NCBI RefSeq assembly: GCF_003994855.1
Contig: NZ_CP034142.1
Coordinates: 1,426,001-1,490,000 of the forward strand
Direction: 5' to 3'
Length of the DNA stretch: 64,000 nt
From: Marinobacter sp. NP-4(2019)
GTDB taxonomy: Bacteria; Pseudomonadota; Gammaproteobacteria; Pseudomonadales; Oleiphilaceae
Part shown: positions 7,948 to 16,004 of the stretch, piece after piece
How the letters are laid out: every line of letters begins with the position of its first letter
Numbering within the stretch: the stretch's first letter is position 1
Program-made: the position numbers and the translations under genes
The notes under the pieces: model-generated
What the model was told of the DNA's origin: nothing
Seen by the model: only the letters and a program-made list of their open reading frames with translations
Databases searched by the model: none

Positions 7948-9696
7948 ATGAATAAAATTCAAACAAAAGTTTTAATTGTAGGGGCCGGGCCTGCCGGCCT
8001 TGCCACGTCTTTGGCTCTCTCCCGGTATGGTATCTCCCATGTCCTTGTTTCAAAGTATCCGGGGACTGCCAACTCCCCCAGAGCACATATTACCAACCAG
8101 GGTTCCATGGAGGTCTTCAGGAGCCTGGGTGTTGAAGAAGAAGTCTGTAAAGTGGCCACTCGTTCAGACTGGATGGCTAACAATGTCTGGAGTACCGGGT
8201 TCAGCGGTCAGGAGATTGCAAGGCTACGGACCTGGGGGCAAGGCCCGGAACGAAAATCCGACTATGATGCGGCCAGCCCCACTTCAATGTGCAACATCGG
8301 GCAGCACGAACTTGAGCCGGTTCTCCTGCGGGTTATTGATTCTTTGGGCATCGCGGAGCGCAAGTTTTATCACGAACTGGTGAGTTTTGAGCAAGATAGC
8401 AATGAAGTCGTTGCCGAACTGCGCTGTCGTGAAACGGGCGATCTGGTTGAAGTGCATGCTGACTACATGATTGGGGCCGACGGCGGCCGAAGTATGATCG
8501 TGGAGAACCTCGGTCTTGAGATGCTTGGTGCCATGGGGCTGGGGCATGCCGCAAATATCTGGCTGGAAGCCGACCTGAGTCATTTGGTTGCCCACCGACC
8601 TGGGGTGCTTTACTGGATGATGACGCCTGGTAACGAGTACTGGGTGGGAGGCGGCACCTTCATTAACGTGAAGCCCTGGAACGAGTGGATCATGCTGTTT
8701 ATGTATGATCAGGAGAGGGGCGAGCCGGATTTCAGTGACGAAGCGTTGATTGACCGGGCCCGGAAACTGATCGGCGATCCCGATGTCCAGATTAAAATCA
8801 AAGCCAAGAGTAAGTGGACCATAAACCATTGTGTGGCCACCAACTACAGCAAAGGGCGGGTGCACTGTATGGGGGATGCCGTACACCGTCATCCGCCAGC
8901 TAATGGCCTCGGCTCGAATACGTGTGTGCAGGATGGTTTCAATATCGCCTGGAAACTGAAATATGTCATTGAAGGCAAGGCAGGACCGGGTCTTCTTGAT
9001 TCCTACAGTGAGGAGCGTCAACCAGTTGGAAAGCAGGTGGTGGATCGTGCCATCAACAGTGTCCACAACATGGCGGCGTTGAACGAAGCCCTGAACTTCA
9101 GGGAAGGTCAGACTCGGGCCGAAGGGCAAAGAGAGCTGGATATTACGTTCAGTGATACGCCGGTGGGGGCTGAGCGCAGAAAGCAGTTAAAGGCTGCCGT
9201 AGAACTCCAGAACTATCAATTCAACTGTCATGGGGTTGAGCTCGGCCAGCGTTACAAAAGCAGGGCTATGGTTTCCGATGGAACCCCTGAGCCCCAGTAC
9301 AGGCGCGATCCTGAATTGTATTACCAGCCGACAACCTGGCCTGGCGCCCGGCTGCCACACGCGTGGCTGGAGCGGGACAAGGAAGTTGTTTCGACTCATG
9401 ATGTGACCGGTCAGGGGCAGTTTGTGCTTTTGACAGGCATTGGGGGCGATGACTGGGCAACTGAAGTCGAGCGGATTAATGCCGAGACAGGGCTTGATAT
9501 CAAAGTGGTCAGGATCGGTCATGGGCTTGATTACGAAGATATTTACGGCGACTGGATGAGACTTCGCGAGATTAATGATGATGGCTGTGTGCTTGTCCGT
9601 CCGGATCATTTTGTCGCGTGGCGATCGGTTTATAAAAGCGATGACAATGTCAGGAAACTGGACGGTGTAATCCGATCCGTTCTTGACCTCAGATAA
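7948..9696 (+). CDS. FAD-dependent aromatic monooxygenase (TfdB/phenol hydroxylase-like), copy 1
   Basis: The ATG at 7948 is chosen because AAGGTGAG lies about 7 bases upstream, giving 582 residues. The N-terminal Rossmann motif is VGAGPAGLATSLALSRYGI; the second FAD motif is GDAVHRHPPANGLGSNTCVQD near residue 310; and a DYMIGADGGRS block gives the DG motif. The C-terminal third is the thioredoxin-like domain seen in 2,4-dichlorophenol 6-monooxygenases. Such enzymes use NAD(P)H and O2 to hydroxylate a phenolic ring ortho to an existing hydroxyl. The substrate is unknown. The paralog at 20478 has the same length within a few residues and the same motifs. Confidence 0.88.
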   Translation: MNKIQTKVLIVGAGPAGLATSLALSRYGISHVLVSKYPGTANSPRAHITNQGSMEVFRSLGVEEEVCKVATRSDWMANNVWSTGFSGQEIARLRTWGQGPERKSDYDAASPTSMCNIGQHELEPVLLRVIDSLGIAERKFYHELVSFEQDSNEVVAELRCRETGDLVEVHADYMIGADGGRSMIVENLGLEMLGAMGLGHAANIWLEADLSHLVAHRPGVLYWMMTPGNEYWVGGGTFINVKPWNEWIMLFMYDQERGEPDFSDEALIDRARKLIGDPDVQIKIKAKSKWTINHCVATNYSKGRVHCMGDAVHRHPPANGLGSNTCVQDGFNIAWKLKYVIEGKAGPGLLDSYSEERQPVGKQVVDRAINSVHNMAALNEALNFREGQTRAEGQRELDITFSDTPVGAERRKQLKAAVELQNYQFNCHGVELGQRYKSRAMVSDGTPEPQYRRDPELYYQPTTWPGARLPHAWLERDKEVVSTHDVTGQGQFVLLTGIGGDDWATEVERINAETGLDIKVVRIGHGLDYEDIYGDWMRLREINDDGCVLVRPDHFVAWRSVYKSDDNVRKLDGVIRSVLDLR

Positions 9697-9711
9697 TTAG
9701 AACAAGACCCA

Positions 9712-9751
9712 GTGGTGGCTGAAGGGGTGGGTTTTGACTCTCAGCCACCAC
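9712..9751 (+). other. Perfect intercistronic hairpin before dioxygenase copy 1
   Basis: GTGGTGGCTGA (9712-9722) and TCAGCCACCAC (9741-9751) are exact inverted repeats, an 11-bp stem with an 18-base loop, in the 73-base gap between the monooxygenase and dioxygenase genes. No T-run follows, so it may be an mRNA-processing or stability element rather than a terminator. Confidence 0.6.
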
Positions 9752-9769
9752 ATAGAAAACAGGTGGCAT

Positions 9770-10711
9770 ATGGTTACTCATAATCGACCCGAGGTTGCCG
9801 TTCACTCGATTGATCATTTCTCTCAGATTGTTCCTGATCTAGGAGTCGCACGAGATTTCTACTCCGAGTTTGGGCTGGATGTGTCCGAGGAAGACGGCCG
9901 CCTCAGATTGCGGACTCAAGGGGATAATCACCCGTGGGGATATATTTACGAAGGGAAGAGAAAGAAAACAAACTATATCTGTTATGGGGTATTTGAGAGG
10001 GATATTGAGGCATTAAAGAATAAGGTGACTGGTGCCGGGATCACGTTGAAGGATCCGCCCGCACAGTGCCCCGTTCAGAATGCTTTTTGGTTCTGTGATC
10101 CGGATGGAAATACGGTCGGTGTCAGGGTCGCGGAGAAAGTGACGCCGAACGCTAAGGCACGCCATGTGTATAAGTCGGCGCCCGAAGGTCAGTGCGGCGC
10201 CCTGAATCGCAGGAATGCACCGAAAGTCAGGCCATCCCGTCTTTCCCACATTCTGATATTCGTCTCTGATGTGGAGCGATCCATTGAGTTCTACCACCAG
10301 ACCCTTGGGCTGCGTTTATCCGATGTTGCCGAAGACGCAGTGGCGTTCATGCATGCGCCTCATGGCGCGGACCATCATACTCTGGCTTTCGCAAAATCTG
10401 ATGGTATCGGGATTCACCACACAAGCTGGGACGTGAGCAGTATCGATGAAGTCGGACTTGGGGCCATGCAGATGAAAAATGCTGGCTGGCAAGAAGGGTG
10501 GGGCGTTGGTCGTCACGTCCTGGGATCCAATTACTTCTACTATGTCAGAGATCCCTGGAAGAGTTACTGCGAGTATTCATTTGATATCGATTACATTCCG
10601 GCTGGATCAGACTGGAAGGCCGGGCACCATCACGGGGAGGATTCCCTTTACCTGTGGGGTGAAGACGTGCCTGCCGAATTTGTGAAGTGTTATGAGTTCA
10701 GGGAGGAATGA
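9770..10711 (+). CDS. Two-domain VOC extradiol-type dioxygenase, copy 1
   Basis: From the ATG at 9770 the product has 313 residues, exactly the length of the second copy at 19481; a TTG 36 bases upstream has no better ribosome-binding site. Two vicinal-oxygen-chelate domains are visible (VHSIDHFSQIV at the N-terminus, SRLSHILIFVSDVERSIEFY from about residue 155). The catalytic C-terminal domain has His in SHILIF, the second His in GADHHTLAF and a Glu in YCEYSFDID, the 2-His-1-carboxylate iron site of type I extradiol dioxygenases. It should open a catechol-type ring with O2. The ring substrate cannot be deduced. Confidence 0.83.
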   Translation: MVTHNRPEVAVHSIDHFSQIVPDLGVARDFYSEFGLDVSEEDGRLRLRTQGDNHPWGYIYEGKRKKTNYICYGVFERDIEALKNKVTGAGITLKDPPAQCPVQNAFWFCDPDGNTVGVRVAEKVTPNAKARHVYKSAPEGQCGALNRRNAPKVRPSRLSHILIFVSDVERSIEFYHQTLGLRLSDVAEDAVAFMHAPHGADHHTLAFAKSDGIGIHHTSWDVSSIDEVGLGAMQMKNAGWQEGWGVGRHVLGSNYFYYVRDPWKSYCEYSFDIDYIPAGSDWKAGHHHGEDSLYLWGEDVPAEFVKCYEFREE

Positions 10712-10779
10712 ACCGGTCTGGCGACTATTAGCTCAAGGTTGCCGGGCTTCTGATTTTGGTCTGAAAGCTTTGTCGCCAG

Positions 10780-10826
10780 AGAGAGTCAGATACCTCAATG
10801 CCAGAGGGTGAGGTGTCTGGCTCTCT
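10780..10826 (+). terminator. Terminator after dioxygenase copy 1
   Basis: AGAGAGTCAGATACCTCA and TGAGGTGTCTGGCTCTCT form an 18-bp stem (two G-T wobble positions) with an 11-base loop, followed by TTGTCTGCTTT. It lies between the convergent dioxygenase and GntR genes. Confidence 0.7.
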
Positions 10827-10852
10827 TTGTCTGCTTTAATGGCCTCTCGAGG

Positions 10853-11539
10853 CTACTTCTCAGTCATCATTGCCGCGATGGCATCCGCCGTTTTTTCGTA
10901 ATGAGCGGTCAAAACGGCTTTTGCACGTTCTATATCCCGTGAAATCACCGCTTCCAGAATCTCTTTATGCTCAGCCGGTACGTCACGTTTTCCTTCCGCA
11001 GTGTATTTTTGTGATAAGAATCGATACCTCGACGTCTGATCTCTGAGAGTGGCGGATATTTTTTTCAGCCAGAAAGAGTCGCAGTTTGATAGGAGCGCAT
11101 CATGGAAATCCTTGTGCACCGTCTCCCAGCGATCAGACAGCTCTCCAGTGTCCGGGTTCTTAAGCGGGAGATTGGTCAGGGTATGATGGACCCCAAGCAG
11201 GCGGCTTTCCCATTCCAGGTCCGCATTTCGAATAGAGTTCTCCAGCGCCTGACATTCGATCATGCAACGTACATGGGTGATATCGTAAATCTCGCTGGTG
11301 GTGATATTCCGAACACTGAATCCCTGATGATCGACCAACTCGATGAAACCCAAGGCTGTCAGCCTGGATAAGGCTTCCCTCAAAGGAATGGAGCTGGCGT
11401 CATAGCGCTCCATCAGGTTCTTGATACGGAGTTTGGTCTGGGGCACCAACTCACCATTGATGATGTCCGCCCGGATCTTGTCCTCGACAGTTGAAGCAAG
11501 CGTTTTCTTGGGCGCGGATTTAGTAACGTTCGCTGTCAT
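10853..11539 (-). CDS. GntR-family transcriptional regulator (FCD subfamily)
   Basis: The 228-residue product has a winged helix at about residues 15-78 (PLREALSRLTALGFIELVDH is the recognition part) and an FCD ligand-binding domain at about 85-220, whose conserved His residues (for example in KDFHDALLSNC and AEHKEIL) usually hold a metal and an organic-acid ligand. FadR-like FCD proteins are mostly repressors of sugar-acid or aromatic-acid catabolism. GAGG lies 7 bases before the ATG. It stands alone on the minus strand between two halves of catabolic set 1, and AT-rich repeats in its own upstream region suggest autoregulation. Confidence 0.88.
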   Translation of the reverse strand: MTANVTKSAPKKTLASTVEDKIRADIINGELVPQTKLRIKNLMERYDASSIPLREALSRLTALGFIELVDHQGFSVRNITTSEIYDITHVRCMIECQALENSIRNADLEWESRLLGVHHTLTNLPLKNPDTGELSDRWETVHKDFHDALLSNCDSFWLKKISATLRDQTSRYRFLSQKYTAEGKRDVPAEHKEILEAVISRDIERAKAVLTAHYEKTADAIAAMMTEK

Positions 11540-11625
11540 CTATGTACCTCATAACAAAAATTCGGAGCCGTTGGCGGCGCGTCCTGCGTCCACGGTCACC
11601 AAAGCAAACTGCCGATAGTCAATCC

Positions 11626-11656
11626 AATAATATATATCTTTTATAATTATATACTA
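11626..11656. promoter_or_regulatory. AT-rich operator-like element upstream of the GntR gene
   Basis: The 395-base gap between the divergent GntR and DUF1302 genes contains AATAATATATATCTTTTATAA and ATTATATACTA. The AATAATATAT core matches the elements at 6926 and 11796. It lies about 90 bases before the GntR start. The rest of the gap shows no gene. Confidence 0.4.
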
Positions 11657-11795
11657 TCTCGAGTATCAGGCAAGATGAAGTGAGCGTCAACGGCTAAGTA
11701 AAGCAGCTCCTGTGTACTGCGGCCAGCATAACGCTTTGTTTTCTCAGGGTAGCACCTCTCATTCCTCTCACCTGGCAATAAAATACAAAACCAAA

Positions 11796-11820
11796 ATAAT
11801 ATACAATTCTTGTAAAATAG
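11796..11820. promoter_or_regulatory. AT-rich operator/promoter-like element upstream of the DUF1302 operon
   Basis: ATAATATACAATTCTTGTAAAATAG carries the exact palindrome TACAA-TTC-TTGTA. Its left half (ATAATATACAAT) is identical to the element at 6926, upstream of the other half of set 1. This is the clearest form of the proposed shared operator. Confidence 0.5.
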
Positions 11821-11934
11821 TTTTTTCGAGGGTATAAATATCTCTAGTTGGTGCTGACGCTACTTCTCCGTCGAGATAGGGCGGAGGACGGCCAGCAGAA
11901 ATAAAGCTAATAAAATCAACAAGAGAAGCGCCTT

Positions 11935-13533
11935 ATGTACACCCAAATCCGATCTCTCGGGACGCTGAAGAGGAGTGTCCTACTATCAGTGGCGGTTAGC
12001 TGTGCCACAGCCAATGCCGCAAACATCCACAGCTCTGAAGATGTAAAAGTTCGCTTCGACAATACGGTCAAGTACAGCGCTGCTTACCGCCTGAAAAGTC
12101 AGAGCAGTGATCTCACCAACACCTTCCTGAATATTCTGGACGACGGTAACCGCAATTTTGATCGCGGCCTCGTATCGAACCGTGTCGATCTGCTTTCTGA
12201 GCTGGACCTTGTTTATAAGAATCGAATGGGCGTCCGGGTGTCTGGGGCGGCCTGGTATGACGATGTTTACAACCAGAGTAATGACAATGACAGCGATGCG
12301 ACGGTGAATACCACGTCAGTACCGGCTGGAAGGTTCTCTGATGCTACACGTGATGAGATGGGGCGGGATGCCGAGATTCTGGATGCATTCCTGTTTCTGA
12401 AGAACGACCCATACAGCAACACCCCGTACAGTGTGCGGGCAGGGCGGCACACGGTGGTATACGGTGAAAGCCTGTTCTTCGGTGCTAACGGTATCGCCAA
12501 CGCCCAGGCGCCGATTGACCTGATCAAGTTGCTCTCCGTTCCAGGTTCTCAATTCAAAGAAATCATCCGTCCGGTTGGGCAAGTCTCAACACAGATCCAG
12601 CTTACTCCGAAGGTGTCGTTTGGTGCCTACTACCAGTTTGAGTGGGATGAAGCCCGCCTTCCGGCTTCTGGTAGTTACTTGAGCGACGTGGATATTGTCG
12701 GGGCTGGTGCTGAGTGGCTGGTGCCAGGTGCCATTCCTGTCAGAAGTGGTGAGGCCAGCGATAACGGCCAGTTCGGCGCCCAGCTCCGGTTCCGTCCTGG
12801 CAAGGGCAGCGTCGAATACGGCCTTTATGCAGCCCAGTATCACGACAAACTGCCTCAGTTGTATCTCGATGTGACCAACAATGAGCTTAATCATCTCTAC
12901 ATCGAGGATGTTAAAACTGCCGGCGCAAGCTTTAGCACGGTGCTGGGCGATGCCAATGTAGCCGGTGAACTCTCCTATCGATGGGACGCACCATTGGTCA
13001 GTGATCTGGTGGCGGCCCCGGAAGGGGCCAATGGCACCAATAACCAGGTTCACGCCATCGGGGAAAGCCTTCATGCCCAGCTATCCGCCATCTATCTGAT
13101 GTCCGAAAGTCCATTGTGGGACGGAGCCGAGTTTCTGGGGGAGGTAGCGTGGAATACGCGAATGGATATTACCGACAATCCGGAAGCACTGGACCCCAAC
13201 ACAACAAAGAGCGCAGCGGCCCTGCGTTATTTGTTCACTCCCCAATACTTTCAGGTCGCACCAGGCCTGGACCTCAGCCTGCCCATCGGCGTCGGTTACA
13301 ACTTCTATGGACGCTCCTCTACCGTCTTTAAATACAACGGCGGAACCGAGCATGCCGGCGATTTCAGTCTGGGGCTCAACTTTGACTACAAGCGCAAGGT
13401 TAAAGGCGGCATTTCCTATACCCACTATTTCGGAGACGAAGAGCCCTTCCTCGATGACACCGGGACGATGACCTTCGGTCAGTCCCTCGCTGACCGGGAT
13501 TTTATCTCGCTCAACATCCGCACCACTTTCTAA
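11935..13533 (+). CDS. DUF1302 outer-membrane porin-like protein, copy 1
   Basis: The 532-residue protein starts with a signal peptide ending near ATANA (residue 28). The mature part alternates polar and aromatic residues as in a beta-barrel and ends in ISLNIRTTF, with a terminal Phe typical of outer-membrane proteins. It matches the DUF1302 plan (NTVKYSAAYRL near the start, SVRAGRHTVVYGES in the first third). DUF1302 genes are commonly paired with DUF1329 and MMPL/RND genes in clusters for hydrophobic compounds, exactly as here, so a role in moving substrate across the outer membrane is inferred. The next gene starts 15 bases downstream. Confidence 0.8.
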   Translation: MYTQIRSLGTLKRSVLLSVAVSCATANAANIHSSEDVKVRFDNTVKYSAAYRLKSQSSDLTNTFLNILDDGNRNFDRGLVSNRVDLLSELDLVYKNRMGVRVSGAAWYDDVYNQSNDNDSDATVNTTSVPAGRFSDATRDEMGRDAEILDAFLFLKNDPYSNTPYSVRAGRHTVVYGESLFFGANGIANAQAPIDLIKLLSVPGSQFKEIIRPVGQVSTQIQLTPKVSFGAYYQFEWDEARLPASGSYLSDVDIVGAGAEWLVPGAIPVRSGEASDNGQFGAQLRFRPGKGSVEYGLYAAQYHDKLPQLYLDVTNNELNHLYIEDVKTAGASFSTVLGDANVAGELSYRWDAPLVSDLVAAPEGANGTNNQVHAIGESLHAQLSAIYLMSESPLWDGAEFLGEVAWNTRMDITDNPEALDPNTTKSAAALRYLFTPQYFQVAPGLDLSLPIGVGYNFYGRSSTVFKYNGGTEHAGDFSLGLNFDYKRKVKGGISYTHYFGDEEPFLDDTGTMTFGQSLADRDFISLNIRTTF

Positions 13534-13548
13534 GAGGTGAAAGTAACG

Positions 13549-14907
13549 ATGAACAACAAAATCAAGACACTCGTCGCGACAACAGTGCTCATAGCCTGCA
13601 GCAACACCTTCGGTGCGGTTTCGTCCGAAGAAGCCATGGCACTCAAGAATGAACTGACGCCTTTGGGCGCAGAAAGAGCCGGTAATGCTGATGGTTCGAT
13701 TCCGGCCTGGACCGGAGGTGTAACCGAGGCCGATGTGGCCAACGCCACCGCCCAACCGCGAGAGAATTATTTTGCGGATGACGCCGTCCAATACGTTGTT
13801 GATAAGAATAACGTGGATGAGTACTCGGAACTTCTGTCAGAGGGCGTTCAGGCGTTGATCAACAAATACCCTGACTCCTTCCGTCTGAACGTATATGAGA
13901 CACGCCGAACAGCCGCGGCACCGGAGTGGGTGTACGAGAACACTTACCAGAATGCCCTGCGTGCAGTTGCGACTGAAAACGGGAACTCGGTCGAAAATGC
14001 GTACGGTGGTACCCCGTTTCCGATTCCCAAAACGGGCGCGGAAGTGATGTGGAATCATTTGTTGCGCTGGAAGGGTGAGTCTGTGGAACTGCCATTCCGG
14101 GTATTCGTGGGATCCTCCGATGGTAAAACCACCCTGGCGGTTGCCGCAAAAGATGAACATCAGATGCCCTATTACTACGAGGACGGCGACCTCGACAGCT
14201 TCCAGGGCGATGCACTGCTGATCAGGCAGTTGCAGACAGAGCCAGCCTTTAAAGCGGGTGAGTCAATCCTGATCCGTGATCCCCTGGATCAGGTTAACGA
14301 GGGTCGCAAGGCCTGGCAGTACCTTGCAGGTCAGCGCCGGGTCCGTCGTGCACCGACCATCGCTTTCGACACCCCGGATTTCGTGGCCTCCGGCCAGAAC
14401 TACTTTGATGAAGTCTTCATGTTCTTCGGGTCTCTGGAACGTTATGACTGGAACCTGTTAGGGAAGCAGGAAATGCTGATCCCTTACAACAACAATGCTT
14501 TTCTGACCAAGACATTTGATGAGGTGCTTGACGGGCACCACCTGAATTCAGATCAGATGCGATGGGAAAAGCATCGTGTCTGGGTCGTTGAAGCCACGCT
14601 TGCAGAGGGCAAGCGCCATGTTGTTCCGAAGAAGCGTTTTTACGTGGATGAAGACAGCTGGTCGGTTGTGTTGGTCGATGGATACGACGCGAACGGAGAG
14701 CTTTGGAGAGTGCAACACGCGGTGCCGTTTGTTGCTCCTGAGATTCCGGCGGTCGTTACTACAACGTTCACCGCTTTCAACCTTCCCGCCGACACCTGGG
14801 TCGTCAACCTGCTTTATAACGAGCAAGACGTCCAGTACCGCCCGGTACGTCGTCGCCCGGATATCTATTTCACGCCGGATGCACTGGCCGGTTCCGGCAT
14901 TCGATAA
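13549..14907 (+). CDS. DUF1329 periplasmic protein, copy 1
   Basis: The ATG at 13549 has AGAGGTGA 8 bases upstream and gives 452 residues; an in-frame GTG at 13537 lies inside that ribosome-binding site. A signal peptide is visible (cleavage near CSNTFGA). Family blocks are NADGSIPAWTGGV near the N-terminus, the central AGQRRVRRAPTIAFDTPDFV, and DQMRWEKHRVWVVEATL. DUF1329 proteins are thought to be LolA/LolB-like lipid or hydrophobe carriers, but no activity is established. It follows DUF1302 directly, and a strong hairpin sits just past its stop. Confidence 0.8.
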   Translation: MNNKIKTLVATTVLIACSNTFGAVSSEEAMALKNELTPLGAERAGNADGSIPAWTGGVTEADVANATAQPRENYFADDAVQYVVDKNNVDEYSELLSEGVQALINKYPDSFRLNVYETRRTAAAPEWVYENTYQNALRAVATENGNSVENAYGGTPFPIPKTGAEVMWNHLLRWKGESVELPFRVFVGSSDGKTTLAVAAKDEHQMPYYYEDGDLDSFQGDALLIRQLQTEPAFKAGESILIRDPLDQVNEGRKAWQYLAGQRRVRRAPTIAFDTPDFVASGQNYFDEVFMFFGSLERYDWNLLGKQEMLIPYNNNAFLTKTFDEVLDGHHLNSDQMRWEKHRVWVVEATLAEGKRHVVPKKRFYVDEDSWSVVLVDGYDANGELWRVQHAVPFVAPEIPAVVTTTFTAFNLPADTWVVNLLYNEQDVQYRPVRRRPDIYFTPDALAGSGIR

Positions 14908-14914
14908 CTGAAAA

Positions 14915-14938
14915 CGCCGGGACCCGGTGGTCCCGGCG
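14915..14938 (+). other. Perfect GC-rich hairpin after DUF1329 copy 1
   Basis: CGCCGGGACC and GGTCCCGGCG form a perfect 10-bp stem around a CGGT tetraloop, 7 bases after the DUF1329 stop and 15 bases before the next start. No T-run follows. A comparable hairpin stands in the same place after the second DUF1329 gene. Confidence 0.7.
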
Positions 14939-14953
14939 ATTGAAGGTTTCACT

Positions 14954-15990
14954 ATGTACGTATTTAAAACTCTGTTGATAACGGCTTTGAGTGGGCTAAT
15001 GCCGATGCTTGCCATAGCAACTGGCAGTCTGGACCCGCTCGAGACCTCAAGCTATGTGAGCCACAGATTGAACTCCAGCGTCATGCTGACGATAGCCCGG
15101 GCGGGTGATGAGCTGTTTATGGCCGGTGAACGGGGGATTGTCATGCGCTCCTCGGGGGATGGGCAATGGTCTCAGGATCAGGTACCGGTTTCGACCAGTA
15201 TCACCAGAATCAAGCCCGTTTCCAATGGACTGTTAGCTCTGGGGCATTCCGGCACTGTGCTGCTCCTTGCTGATGCCTCCCAGTCCCAATGGCGCATTCT
15301 GATTAATGGCGAGGATATCCCCGATATCTACCAACAATACATCGATCAGGCGGAGTTAAGTGATCCGGAAAAGTTGATGCTCGAGAGGGAAGTGGCCAGC
15401 CATACCCAGCAGGGCCCGGATAAACCGCTGTTCGATGCCATTGAGGTTGCTCCGGGGCGAGTACATGTGTTCGGTGCCTATGGTTTGGCGCTGGAGATGA
15501 CATTCTCGGGGAGGACGTACACATCGAGCCTATTACGCATCGATTTGAAGAGAACGAATACATGCACCTTTACGGTGCGGCACACCATGGAGACGCGATC
15601 TATGTGGTGGGAGAGCAGGGTACTTTATACCGTTCCGACGATGCCGGCTTCAGCTATGTCAGGCAGGAAAGCCCGTATCCAGGCTCTTTCTTCGGTGTAA
15701 CGGAAGCTCAGGGGGCGCTCTATATCTACGGAATGAAAGGGCACCTGTACCGACAGCGCGATGAAGGGAACTGGGAGCTGGTCAACATACCGACCGAAGC
15801 TGCCATCGCAGACATCTCAACTTCGGACGACAACCAGCTTTATGTCCTGTCTCAATCCGGGCAGGTCTTTTCTGGCTGCGATACCCGTTGTGAACCAAGT
15901 GGTCGAGTCAATGCACCCGCTGCCGGCATGGCGCTCAAGGGTGACCGGATCTATTTCTCGACCTTTGCGGGCCCACAGTCCCTCCAGTGA
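14954..15990 (+). pseudogene. YCF48-like beta-propeller protein, copy 1, frameshifted
   Basis: From the ATG at 14954 (GAAGGT just upstream) the frame encodes a signal peptide and repeats such as MLTIARAGDELFMAGERG and GLLALGHSGTVLLLAD up to AYGLALEM near 15500. It then turns into unrelated sequence, while the -1 frame continues in family style with DDILGEDVHIEP, LYGAAHHGDAIYVVGEQG and LYIYGMKGHLYR to a stop at 15990. One base missing (or two extra) around 15495-15510 explains it. The joined product would be about 345 residues, close to the intact paralog at 24564. It is either a real lesion or a sequencing error. YCF48/BNR propellers accompany MMPL transporters in such operons; their role is unknown. 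Confidence 0.75.
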
Positions 15991-16004
15991 CGCGGTGAAA
16001 GAAT

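Noticed and set aside
7948..10711. Assigning the catabolic genes to steroid degradation (Hsa-type)
   Set aside because: A KstD-like protein and an extradiol dioxygenase are present, but HsaA/B/D, KshAB and steroid side-chain genes are not, so the substrate is left open.
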